Source: Candidatus Sumerlaeota bacterium (GTDB taxonomy: Bacteria > CG03 > SLGR01). From it: a stretch of 7,063 bases of DNA. Below are positions 1-7,040 of this stretch, piece after piece (position 1 is the stretch's first letter; the number at the start of each line of letters is the position of its first letter). The notes beneath the pieces are model-generated. The model searched no databases. It had not been told where the DNA came from and saw only the letters and a program-made list of their open reading frames with translations. The stretch spans positions 1 through 7,063 of the forward strand of contig SLGR01000163.1 in assembly GCA_007136585.1 (NCBI GenBank), written 5' to 3'. The position numbers were made by a program, and so were the translations under genes.

Positions 1-45
1 ATATATTTAATACCCCTTTTAATGACCGCCTCTCCGGCAAGGGCT
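1..45 (+). other. C-terminal part of a Sec signal peptide of the channel
   Basis: Frame 1 from base 1 reads IYLIPLLMTASPARA followed by SRRDTK. This is a hydrophobic core ending in an Ala-Arg-Ala (AXA) signal peptidase I site, with cleavage predicted after base 45. The mature protein would then begin shortly before the first OEP helix (MTLRECLETARENN). The basic n-region and start codon are not in the window. This is inferred from pattern only. Confidence 0.6.
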
Positions 46-1290
46 TCCAGGAGAGATACAAAAAGTATGACCCTACGGGAATGTCTGGAAACGGCCCGGG
101 AAAATAACAGGTCTCTTCTGGCGGCCAGGGAGAAGATAGAAGAGGCGAAAAAAGGGCTCCTTGAGACTGCCGGAAATTTTCTTCCCACGGTAAGCCTGGG
201 GGGAACTTATACCCGTCTTGACGAGGAGCCACGCCCCCTCCCCGAACCCCTTATGCCGCCGGATGCCTACACCAGTTCTGACCGTTATAATATAACCGGG
301 ACGGTCCGGGTTCCGCTTTTTACCGGATTCAGAAACCGCGCCGCATACCGCAGCGCCTCCAAGGCTCTTAAAATAGCAGAAGAAAACTACCGAAAGCAGA
401 AAAATGAGCTTGAATTCGAAATAACCCGGGCTTTCTACGGAGCCATCCTCGCTGAGAAACTGGTTGAATTAAACAGGGAGTCGCAGAAGCGCCTGGAAAA
501 ACTTATGGAGCAGACCCGGACCCTTTACGAAAACGGTCTGGCTTCCAGGCTGGACCTGCTCCGCTCGGAAGTGCAGTATTCCAATATGAAGCCGCAGATT
601 ATAGAAGCTGAAAACAACCTGCGGATGGCGCAAAGCTCCCTCTCCCTTCTAATCGGACGGGAGAATCTTCTCATTCTTCCGGAAGGAGGGCTTGAGGTTG
701 AGAAAATAGACCCGGAACTCGGGGAGACTCTCAGAATTGCCCTTGAGAGACGCCCTGAGATAAATCTTATTTTGCTTCAAAAATCTGTAGCCGGAGAGAG
801 TATCACCCTGGCCCGCTCGGCGGCCTATCCGCAAATAAACGCATCCTACAACCGGAGTTTTGAGCATCCCGACGGCATGCGGGACGAATGGGGAGACAGG
901 TGGAATATAATGCTGAACGTCTCACTCCCTCTTTTCCGGGGTTTCTCTACATATTCCGATACTGAAAAAGCCCGTTCAAGACTTAGACAGCTTGAACATA
1001 ACCTTGAGCAGCTTAAGGAGAGCATCCGTCTTGAAGTTGAGAACGCCTACTACGAACTTGTTAAGAGTGAAGAGACCATAGCGGCCCTTGAGAAGAACGT
1101 CGTCCAGGCCGGGGAGGCCTACAGCGTGGCCTCCAGGAGGTACAGCTCCGGCCTTCTGAGCAGCCTGGAGTTTATGGATACGGAGCTTGATTATATGCAG
1201 GCCCGGATAGGGCTCATACGGGCGCAGGCAGATTATATTACAGCTGCCGGCAGGCTCAGAATGTCCGCAGGAGGAGAGATAAACAAATGA
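1..1290 (+). CDS. TolC-type outer-membrane efflux channel, 5' end outside window
   Basis: This gene encodes the outer-membrane and periplasmic-tunnel part of a tripartite efflux system (OEP/TolC family, a trimer). The first ATG is at base 22, but the frame stays open to base 1 and reads IYLIPLLM before it, so the real start is probably left of the window. Numbering from that ATG, the family's two-fold internal repeat is clear. Each half has a long helical stretch (about 17-55 and 232-268), then a beta pair (PTVSLGGTYTR at 55-65 and PQINASYNRS at 270-279). A second strand with a VPLFTGF / LPLFRGF turn follows (97-103 and 302-308), then a long coiled helix (about 106-210 and 312-410). About 420 residues is normal for the family. 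The stop overlaps the adaptor start in an ATGA junction, placing it first among the visible pump genes. The family call is secure; the substrate cannot be read from this protein. Confidence 0.93.
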   Translation: MYLIPLLMTASPARASRRDTKSMTLRECLETARENNRSLLAAREKIEEAKKGLLETAGNFLPTVSLGGTYTRLDEEPRPLPEPLMPPDAYTSSDRYNITGTVRVPLFTGFRNRAAYRSASKALKIAEENYRKQKNELEFEITRAFYGAILAEKLVELNRESQKRLEKLMEQTRTLYENGLASRLDLLRSEVQYSNMKPQIIEAENNLRMAQSSLSLLIGRENLLILPEGGLEVEKIDPELGETLRIALERRPEINLILLQKSVAGESITLARSAAYPQINASYNRSFEHPDGMRDEWGDRWNIMLNVSLPLFRGFSTYSDTEKARSRLRQLEHNLEQLKESIRLEVENAYYELVKSEETIAALEKNVVQAGEAYSVASRRYSSGLLSSLEFMDTELDYMQARIGLIRAQADYITAAGRLRMSAGGEINK

Positions 1291-2189
1291 GGAGAAAAAA
1301 ACTGCTGATACTCGCCGCCCTGGCAGCTGCGGGTGCGGCTTATATGATTTTTTCGGTAGAGAGGGATAGCGCTCCGGAGAGAGAGGAGAGGCCCGAATCC
1401 CGCGGCGTGGCGGTAAGGGCTTCGCTCCCGGGAAAAGGTCTCCTACAGGTTACAAGGACCTTTACCGGGGAGGTATCGGGAACAGACCAGGCACGGATAT
1501 ACTCTGAAGCCCCCGGAAGGCTCCGGAGCTACCTTGTGACCGAGGGCGAGGATGTCAGAAAAGACCAGGTCATAGCCCTTGTTGACAGAGAAGTAACCGG
1601 CATAGATTTTGAGCAGCTCAGGGTCCGTTCTCCAATAGACGGGACTGTGACCAGGCTTTACCTGGGCCGGGGTGATACCGTAAACCAGCAGACCCCCCTT
1701 GCGGTGGCCGCGGAACTTGATACCGTGAAGGTCTCCTTCCATATCCCGGAGAAGGACCTTCGCTTTGTCTCAAGAGAGAGCCCCGCCTTCCTGCGGGTAA
1801 GCGCGCTTCCAGGCGAACGTTTTGAAGGAAAAGTAAGCCGTATAGCCCTCTCCCTTGAAAGGGGCAGCCGCAGCGCCTATGCCGAAGCCCGGTTTAAAAA
1901 CCCCGGAAGGGCCCTTAAACCGGGGATGTTCGCGGAGCTGGAGGTCGTCTCCAGCGAGATACCCGATGCCATTACCATACCTGAAAACGCGGCCGTATGG
2001 GACCCGGTCGAGGAATGTTTCTGCGTCTTTGTAATTGAAGACGGCCGGGGCGTAAAAAGACCCGTTGAGATAGGGCACAGGCAGAACGATATCATACAGA
2101 TAGAATCGGGAATATCCGCCACTGACAGGGTCATAGTTGAAGGCCAGGAGTTTCTGGAAGACTCCCAGCAGGTCCGCGAGATAGAGTAA
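1287..2189 (+). CDS. RND periplasmic adaptor (membrane fusion protein) lacking the alpha-hairpin
   Basis: This is the HlyD/AcrA-family adaptor that links the pump to the outer-membrane channel. Residues 1-23 form a basic then hydrophobic N-terminal anchor or signal without a lipobox Cys. Residues about 69-100 form the first half of the lipoyl (barrel-sandwich) domain, ending in VIALVD. Residues about 111-143 form the second half, with RSPIDGTVTRLYLGRGDTV. Residues 144-222 are the beta-barrel domain (KVSFHIPEKDLRF ... LKPGMFAELEV), and 227-300 the membrane-proximal domain (TIPENAAVW to the end). The two lipoyl halves are joined by only about 10 residues, so the coiled-coil hairpin of AcrA or MexA is absent and the protein is short at 300 residues. 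The ATG overlaps the channel stop and follows AGGAGGAGA at 1269-1277, which fixes the start. A CxC pair (244 and 246) lies in the membrane-proximal domain; its meaning is unknown. Confidence 0.93.
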   Translation: MRRKKLLILAALAAAGAAYMIFSVERDSAPEREERPESRGVAVRASLPGKGLLQVTRTFTGEVSGTDQARIYSEAPGRLRSYLVTEGEDVRKDQVIALVDREVTGIDFEQLRVRSPIDGTVTRLYLGRGDTVNQQTPLAVAAELDTVKVSFHIPEKDLRFVSRESPAFLRVSALPGERFEGKVSRIALSLERGSRSAYAEARFKNPGRALKPGMFAELEVVSSEIPDAITIPENAAVWDPVEECFCVFVIEDGRGVKRPVEIGHRQNDIIQIESGISATDRVIVEGQEFLEDSQQVREIE

Positions 2190-2193
2190 GACC

Positions 2194-2202
2194 GGAGAGG
2201 AG
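2194..2202 (+). promoter_or_regulatory. Ribosome binding site supporting the TTG start of the pump
   Basis: GGAGAGGAG lies 8 bases before TTG at 2211. The ATG at 2221 is out of frame, and the next in-frame ATG codons (residues 14 and 15 of the TTG-started protein) would cut into the first membrane segment. TTG at 2211 is therefore the best start. Confidence 0.7.
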
Positions 2203-2210
2203 CAGCTCCA

Positions 2211-5200
2211 TTGAAGATATATGAACGCGCGGTAAGAAGAAAAGTCACCTTCATGATGGTTTTCACAGCCATTGTGGGGTTCGGGGTCGTCTCTCTCTTT
2301 CAGCTTCAGCCGGAGCTTCTCCCGGATATATCATTTCCGGCCGTAACGGTCCTCCAGACTTACTCCGGGGTAGGCCCGGAGGAGATGGAGTCCCTTATAA
2401 CGCGGCGCATAGAACAGGCGGTCTCCAGCGTAAGCAGGGTTGAGAGCGTCTCCTCCTCCGTACAGGAAGGCCGGACCACAACAACAGTTGAGTTCCAGTG
2501 GGGGACCGATATGGAGGCCGCCGTAGCCGATATAAGGGAAGCTATGGACAGGGCCCAGCGCTTCCTGCCGGATGACGCCGACCCCCCGTTTATCTTTAAA
2601 TTTGATTTCTCGGCGATGCCTATAATGATGATAGGTCTCAGCGGCCCATTTGACCGAGCGCGTATGAGGCAGCTCTCCGAGGATCTAGTTGAACCGCGCC
2701 TTGAGAGCGTTGACGGGGTGGCGGCTGTAAGCACCGGGGGCGGACAGGAAAGGGAGATACGGGTCGAGCTCGACAGGAACAGGCTTGAATCTCTCAAAAT
2801 GCCCGTTACAAGCGTAATCGGAGCCATATCGGCTGATAATATCAACCTTCCCGGAGGAAGCGTAAAAACCGCCCGGCGGGAGTACCTCTTAAGGACCTCT
2901 AACGAGTTCAGAAACCTGAGGGATATTGAGAACGTAACCATAACTTCCCGGGACGGGGTCCCCGTGACGGTAAGGGATATCGCCGAGGTCCGGGACACCT
3001 TTATGGACCGCACAAATGAGATGACCATAAACGGCGAACCCGGGGTGATGGTGGTTATCCAGCAGCGCTCCGGGGCAAATACCGTTGAAACCTCCAGAAA
3101 CGTGAGGACGGCACTGGAAGATATAAGAAGAGAGCTCCCTTCCGGGGTGGAGTTCCTGGTACTTATGGACAGCGCGGAGTTCATAGAACAGTCCATTGAC
3201 AACCTGGCCGGGATAGCCATGCAGGGGGGTCTCCTGGCCGTTCTTATACTCCTCTTCTTTCTGAGAAATATCAGGGCGACCCTTATAATCGCCATCTCCA
3301 TACCGGTATCTATAGTAGCCAGTTTTACGGCTTTAAGGGCCGGAGGGATAACCCTGAACATAATGTCCCTGGGAGGCCTGGCCCTGGCTGTAGGGATGCT
3401 CGTTGACAACTCCGTGGTTGTCCTGGAGAACATCTTCCGGCACCGGGAGGAGGGGCAGACCCCCGCGGAGGGGGCGATATGGGGAACCCACGAGGTGGCT
3501 ATGCCCATAACCGCCTCCACCCTTACGACAATCGCCGTATTCCTTCCTATATTCTTTGTCCCCGGCATAGCAGGCATCCTTTTCCGGGAGCAGGCCCTGA
3601 CAGTCACCCTTTCGCTCATAGTCTCACTATTTGCGGCCCTGACACTTATCCCGCTTCTCAGTTCACTTCTTCTGAAGGGAAACCTTAAGCCTCCCGAGAC
3701 CGGGGCGGGAGGAGCCCTCACTTCACTTCTCGAGAAACTGGACGGGGCCTATAAAGGAGTTATCACGTGGGTCCTCGGACATAAAAAGAGTATCCTCCTG
3801 GCCACCCTTGTATTTTTCGCCGGCTCCCTTGCCGCGGTCTTTCCCTTCAGATGGATAGCGGCCGAGTTTATGCCCCGCGTGGATGACGGAAGCGTAAGGA
3901 TAAGCATAGAGATGCCGGTGGGGACAAGGCTTGAGAAGACAATACAGAAGACCCGGGAAATCGAGCAGATTGCCATTGAGGGGGTCCCCGAACTTGAAAC
4001 CTCGCGGGCCAGGATAGGCCCAGGCGGGTTTGTCTTCGGAGGAAGGACCGGAAGCCACGTATCACAGATAGACCTGGAACTTATCCCGGCCGGCGAGAGG
4101 CGCCGCTCTCAGGACGAGGTTATCCGGAGCCTGCGCGAGAGTTTCACCGATATAACAGGAGCCCGGGTTCGGGTAGGGTCCGGGGGAAGAGGTATGAGGA
4201 TGATGGGCGGGGCAGCCAGCCCCATAGAGGTTGAGATATATGGGTTTGATCTTACAGCCGCCGCCGCGCTTGCCGAACAGATAAGCAACATAATAGAGGA
4301 TATCCCCGGGACCACGGATGTACAGATGGGGATAGAAGACAGGCGCCTGGAGTACGCTATGAGTATTGACAGGAGAAAAGCCGGGGACCTGGGCCTTACT
4401 GTAAGAAGCGTTTCATCCCAGATAGAGGCTTATATGCTCGGGCAGACTGTAGGGTTTTTCAGGACAGGCGAGGACGAATACCCCATCTCAGTGAGGCTGA
4501 GAGAAGAGGACAGGGAGAGCCTGCGGCAGGTGGAGAACCTCCCGGTCTCGGCCCCGGGCGGGAGCGTCGTGCCCCTTAAGAATATAGCAGAGATATCCCC
4601 GTCGGCAGGGCCGGTATCCATAACGCGCTATGACCAGAGGCGCCGGACCACGGTAACTGCGGATTATATCGGCAGGGACCTTGCCGGCATAAGCCGGGAG
4701 ATAGAGAGACGCATAAACGAGGAGATCATCCCCCCCGCGGATTTCACCATACGTATGGGAGGCGAGGTTGACGAGCAGCGCGAGTCGTTCTTCTGGCTCG
4801 CCCTGGCTTTCCTCGGAGCGGTTATACTCGTATATATGGTAATGGCATCCCAGTTTGAATCCCTTCTGGATCCGTTCATAGTGCTTTTCACCATACCCCT
4901 CTCCCTTATAGGGGTTATCTGGATGCTTTTCTTTACAGGGACGAGCCTCTCTGTAATATCCTTTATCGGGGTCATAATGCTTACGGGTATCGTTGTAAAC
5001 AACAGCATAGTCCTTGTGGATTACATAAACCTGCTTAGAGCAAGAGGGCTGAAACTTGAAGAGGCGGTGATATCCGGGGGGCGGAAGAGGCTGAGACCCG
5101 TACTTATGACTGCCTTTACCACTATGCTGGCGATGACCCCGATGGCACTGGGTCTCGGAGAAGGCGCGGAGATGAGCTACCCAATAGCAAGGTCTCTCAT

Positions 5201-5300
5201 AGGGGGGCTTATAGCCGCGACTTTCCTGACCCTGCTGGTCATACCTGTTTTATACACTGTGCTTAACAGGGTGAGAGAAAGAAACGGAGGAGGAGCGTGA
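2211..5300 (+). CDS. RND efflux pump, HAE-1/AcrB-like inner-membrane transporter
   Basis: This is a proton-driven efflux transporter (AcrB superfamily) that works as a trimer in the inner membrane with the two upstream gene products. At 1029 residues it has full family length and the expected two-fold layout. TM1 is at about 11-30, with the first periplasmic domain at about 33-330 and TM2-6 between about 333 and 487. TM7 is at about 525-545, the second periplasmic domain at about 546-858, and TM8-12 at about 860-1018. The N-terminal QPELLPDISFPAVTV is typical of HAE-1 pumps. TM4 reads GMLVDNSVVVLEN, with D399 at the position of AcrB D407 and N400 replacing D408. TM10 reads GIVVNNSIVLVDY, with N930 where AcrB has K940. 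The heavy-metal pump TM4 signature is not present, so a drug, lipid or other hydrophobic substrate is more likely than a metal, but this is not proven. The second periplasmic domain has a Gly/Met-rich loop at 656-667. The gene starts with TTG, and its stop overlaps the next gene's GTG. Confidence 0.96.
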   Translation: MKIYERAVRRKVTFMMVFTAIVGFGVVSLFQLQPELLPDISFPAVTVLQTYSGVGPEEMESLITRRIEQAVSSVSRVESVSSSVQEGRTTTTVEFQWGTDMEAAVADIREAMDRAQRFLPDDADPPFIFKFDFSAMPIMMIGLSGPFDRARMRQLSEDLVEPRLESVDGVAAVSTGGGQEREIRVELDRNRLESLKMPVTSVIGAISADNINLPGGSVKTARREYLLRTSNEFRNLRDIENVTITSRDGVPVTVRDIAEVRDTFMDRTNEMTINGEPGVMVVIQQRSGANTVETSRNVRTALEDIRRELPSGVEFLVLMDSAEFIEQSIDNLAGIAMQGGLLAVLILLFFLRNIRATLIIAISIPVSIVASFTALRAGGITLNIMSLGGLALAVGMLVDNSVVVLENIFRHREEGQTPAEGAIWGTHEVAMPITASTLTTIAVFLPIFFVPGIAGILFREQALTVTLSLIVSLFAALTLIPLLSSLLLKGNLKPPETGAGGALTSLLEKLDGAYKGVITWVLGHKKSILLATLVFFAGSLAAVFPFRWIAAEFMPRVDDGSVRISIEMPVGTRLEKTIQKTREIEQIAIEGVPELETSRARIGPGGFVFGGRTGSHVSQIDLELIPAGERRRSQDEVIRSLRESFTDITGARVRVGSGGRGMRMMGGAASPIEVEIYGFDLTAAAALAEQISNIIEDIPGTTDVQMGIEDRRLEYAMSIDRRKAGDLGLTVRSVSSQIEAYMLGQTVGFFRTGEDEYPISVRLREEDRESLRQVENLPVSAPGGSVVPLKNIAEISPSAGPVSITRYDQRRRTTVTADYIGRDLAGISREIERRINEEIIPPADFTIRMGGEVDEQRESFFWLALAFLGAVILVYMVMASQFESLLDPFIVLFTIPLSLIGVIWMLFFTGTSLSVISFIGVIMLTGIVVNNSIVLVDYINLLRARGLKLEEAVISGGRKRLRPVLMTAFTTMLAMTPMALGLGEGAEMSYPIARSLIGGLIAATFLTLLVIPVLYTVLNRVRERNGGGA

Positions 5301-5587
5301 AAGCTTTACTTGTAATATATAACTCAGCTATAGAGAGTATGGTCATTGAGTGTATGAAGGAATGCGGACTGGAATCCTATACCAAGTTCCCCCGTATACA
5401 CGGGGCCGGAAAAAGCGCCGGCCCGAGGTTTGACACCCACGTATGGCCGGGGCTCAACAACGCCCTTTTCATAGTCGCGCCTGAGGAGAATATTCCCGAG
5501 ATGCTGGATAAGATCCGCGCTCTAAAAGAGCGCCACCTCAAGGAAGGCGTCAAGGCCTTTGTACTTCCCGTAGAAGACTCCGTATAA
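5297..5587 (+). CDS. PII-like small signalling protein coupled to the RND pump
   Basis: This is a 96-residue cytoplasmic protein with no signal peptide or membrane segment. It resembles the PII-like (ferredoxin-like fold, trimer-forming) small proteins. It opens with a beta strand, KALLVIYN, then a helix, AIESMVIECMKECG. A Gly/His-containing loop follows (about 31-49, with RIHGAGKSAG and H35, H48), then a conserved-looking WPGLNN turn at 50-55 and a strand, ALFIVAP. A second helix (64-82) and a final strand, VKAFVLPVE, complete the fold. Classical GlnB/GlnK proteins have about 112 residues and a uridylylated T-loop tyrosine; this loop has no tyrosine, so it is not ordinary GlnB. The GTG start lies inside the pump stop (GTGA), after GGAGGAGGAG at 5286-5295, so translation is probably coupled. 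PII-like proteins encoded beside RND or metal-efflux genes are known. The ligand and target here are unknown, and a CutA-like role is a weaker alternative. Confidence 0.75.
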   Translation: MKALLVIYNSAIESMVIECMKECGLESYTKFPRIHGAGKSAGPRFDTHVWPGLNNALFIVAPEENIPEMLDKIRALKERHLKEGVKAFVLPVEDSV

Positions 5588-5630
5588 ATATCCTACACTT
5601 CGCGACCGATAGAACCAAGAAGTTCTCGTA
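5588..5630 (+). other. Short intergenic stretch between operon and insertion sequence
   Basis: These 43 bases hold no gene. A weak 5-bp inverted repeat (AGAAC at 5611-5615, GTTCT at 5622-5626) is present without a following T-run, so it is not a convincing terminator. If the operon terminator originally lay here or just beyond, the insertion may have separated it from the operon. Confidence 0.4.
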
Positions 5631-5657
5631 TTGCCTCACAAGAAAATCTAAACGAAA
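5631..5657 (+). repeat. Left outer terminal repeat
   Basis: This 27-bp copy begins TTGCCTCACA and ends TCTAAACGAAA. It matches the left inner copy at 25 of 27 positions, differing only at positions 9-10 (CA versus TC). It is a probable end or transposase binding site. Confidence 0.85.
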
Positions 5658-5665
5658 CATAATCG

Positions 5666-5692
5666 TTGCCTCATCAGAAAATCTAAACGAAA
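5666..5692 (+). repeat. Left inner terminal repeat
   Basis: This 27-bp copy begins TTGCCTCATC and ends TCTAAACGAAA, 35 bases after the outer copy start to start. It lies 36 bases before the transposase ATG, so transposase bound here could also repress its own transcription; that is inference. Confidence 0.85.
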
Positions 5693-5704
5693 TGATTTAG
5701 AATA

Positions 5705-5723
5705 GCCACCGAAGGGAGGTGGC
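5705..5723 (+). promoter_or_regulatory. Ribosome binding site partly inside a hairpin
   Basis: GCCACC (5705-5710) and GGTGGC (5718-5723) can form a 6-bp GC-rich stem with the 7-base loop GAAGGGA. The strong Shine-Dalgarno stretch GGAGGTG (5715-5721) ends 7 bases before the ATG at 5729 and is half in the loop, half in the 3' stem arm. Pairing would hide part of it, which could keep transposase translation low. The arms are read directly; the effect is inferred. Confidence 0.6.
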
Positions 5724-5728
5724 GAAAG

Positions 5729-6943
5729 ATGAGGTTAGAATTGAAAGAAAGACAGAAGATCGCCGGATTAATGAGCGGCAGATACCAGAAGGCCGGCAAG
5801 AAGGAAAAAGGACGTATTCTTGATGAGTATGTTGATCTGACAGGCCAGAATCGAGCGTACGCTTCATATCTCTTAAACAATTGGGGCCAAAAGATAAGGG
5901 TGGGCGATACCGTGTACATTCTTGGCCGCAGGAAAAAGAAGAAGCCGGTAGAGAAGAAAAAACTCTATGATGAAAATATATTCGGGCCATTAAAAGAACT
6001 ATGGCTGATAAGCGGGATGTTATGTGGAAAACTTATGTGGAAGTTCATCGAAGATAATCTTGACCTGCTTACTGATCACGGTGAGATAGAGGTGAGCGAA
6101 GAACAAAGGGAGAAGTTGCTGCGGATAAGTCCTGCGACGATAGACAGGATGCTGTCCCAGGAAAAGAAGAGGCTGGAGATGAAGGCAAGAAGCGGGACAA
6201 AGCCCGGCACCCTGCTGAAGAAAAACATACCGATAAAGACTTTTTCTGATTGGAATGACAGCCTGCCTGGTTTTCTTGAGATGGATCTGGTAAGCCACAA
6301 TGGAGGCGATCCCCGGGGAGAATTCATACAGACGTTGGATGTGACAGATGTATGCACCTGCTGGACAGAAACTGAAGCTGTAATAAACAAAGCCCAAGTA
6401 TTTGTATTCAAAGCGATAAAAAACATAAGAGCTCGTATGCCTTTCAAGGTGCTCGGCCTGGATGCTGACGGAGGAGGAGAATTCATAAACGATCAACTGT
6501 ATCGGTACTGCGGGAAAGAAAAGATTACCTTTACCCGCTCAAGACCCAACAGAAAGAACGATAACTGCCACATAGAACAGAAAAACTACTCTATAGTGAG
6601 AAAAACGGTGGGGTACTACCGGTATGAGGGAGAAGAAGATCTGAAGCTGTTAAATGAGATATACAAGCGTTTAAGGCTAATGACAAATTTCTTCATCCCG
6701 ACGATGAAACTGGAGAAGAAAATCCGGAACGGAAGCAGTGTGTATCGTAAGTATGATCAACCACGTACACCATACAAAAGAGTCTTAGAATCGCCGCATA
6801 TAGGAGAATCGGTAAAAGAAGAGCTGATAGAAATGCGGAAAGGATTGAATCCTGCTGCATTAAGACGGGAAATGGTAGCGCTACAGAATAAGTTGTATAA
6901 AAAAGTTGCTTCGCGAGGTAAAAGTAGTTTTAAAGTAGCATAG
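5729..6943 (+). CDS. DD35E transposase (rve/integrase-core fold, ISNCY-like)
   Basis: This 404-residue transposase would bind the element's end repeats and catalyse cutting and strand transfer. The N-terminal part is basic and helical, with a helix-turn-helix-like segment at about 26-51 (RILDEYVDLTGQNRAYASYLLN). A second possible DNA-binding helix pair lies near 123-150 (ISPATIDRMLSQEKK). The catalytic core follows with D186 in FLEMDLVSH, D247 in LDADGGGEFIN and E283 in NDNCHIEQKN. D247 and E283 are separated by 35 residues, as expected for DD35E enzymes of the IS3/IS481/retroviral integrase fold. The C-terminal region, with PRTPYKRVLESP (345-356) and GLNPAALRREMVALQNKL (372-389), resembles a large group often annotated as ISNCY-family or integrase-catalytic-domain transposases. 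The frame is intact with all three acidic residues, so it could be active. The start is fixed by the strong GGAGGTG site. The exact family name is less sure than the enzyme class. Confidence 0.9.
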   Translation: MRLELKERQKIAGLMSGRYQKAGKKEKGRILDEYVDLTGQNRAYASYLLNNWGQKIRVGDTVYILGRRKKKKPVEKKKLYDENIFGPLKELWLISGMLCGKLMWKFIEDNLDLLTDHGEIEVSEEQREKLLRISPATIDRMLSQEKKRLEMKARSGTKPGTLLKKNIPIKTFSDWNDSLPGFLEMDLVSHNGGDPRGEFIQTLDVTDVCTCWTETEAVINKAQVFVFKAIKNIRARMPFKVLGLDADGGGEFINDQLYRYCGKEKITFTRSRPNRKNDNCHIEQKNYSIVRKTVGYYRYEGEEDLKLLNEIYKRLRLMTNFFIPTMKLEKKIRNGSSVYRKYDQPRTPYKRVLESPHIGESVKEELIEMRKGLNPAALRREMVALQNKLYKKVASRGKSSFKVA

Positions 6944-6998
6944 TACTTGAAGAAAAAAACAAAAAATTAGTAGTATTTGGAGGCGCAATTGGAAAATC
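6944..6998 (+). other. A-rich stretch between transposase stop and right repeats
   Basis: These 55 bases are A-rich and contain no credible gene. GGAGG at 6979-6983 precedes a TTG at 6989 that opens a 20-codon frame running through the right repeats to TGA at 7049-7051. This is most likely chance. Confidence 0.5.
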
Positions 6999-7025
6999 AT
7001 ATCTTTAGATTTTTAAATGAGGCAA
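6999..7025 (-). repeat. Right inner terminal repeat
   Basis: This is an inverted copy ending TGAGGCAA on the + strand. It matches the reverse complement of the left inner copy at 20 of 27 positions. The conserved blocks are TTTAGATTTT and ATGAGGCAA; the bases between and at the inner end have drifted. Confidence 0.75.
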
Positions 7026-7040
7026 CGAAAGGCTTTCGTT
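7024..7040. repeat. 17-bp near-perfect palindrome between the right repeats
   Basis: AACGAAAGGCTTTCGTT has 8-base arms around a single G (7032). As RNA it would form a 7-bp stem with a GGC loop, but the stem is A+T-rich and the following TAGAATTTT is a poor T-run. It overlaps the inner edges of both right repeats. A role as weak terminator or protein site is possible but unproven. Confidence 0.5.

Noticed and set aside
2360-3721. Long open frame on the minus strand opposite the pump gene
   Set aside because: It is a shadow of the pump coding sequence. The product is Ser/Arg-rich with no recognisable domain, while the + strand encodes an unmistakable RND pump.
2211-5300. Heavy-metal (CusA-type) pump identity
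   Set aside because: The TM4 motif GMLVDNSVVVLEN and the N-terminal region are of HAE-1 type, so the Met-rich loop alone does not justify a metal pump call.
5611-5626. AGAAC / GTTCT inverted repeat as an operon terminator
   Set aside because: The stem is only 5 bp with low GC and no T-run follows.
5698-5703. TAGAAT as a -10 box for the transposase
   Set aside because: No acceptable -35 hexamer is found at 16-18 bases upstream; TTGCCT at 5666-5671 is 26 bases away.
6020-6496. Minus-strand frames opposite the transposase
   Set aside because: They have no recognisable family features and lie opposite the catalytic core of a clear DD35E transposase.
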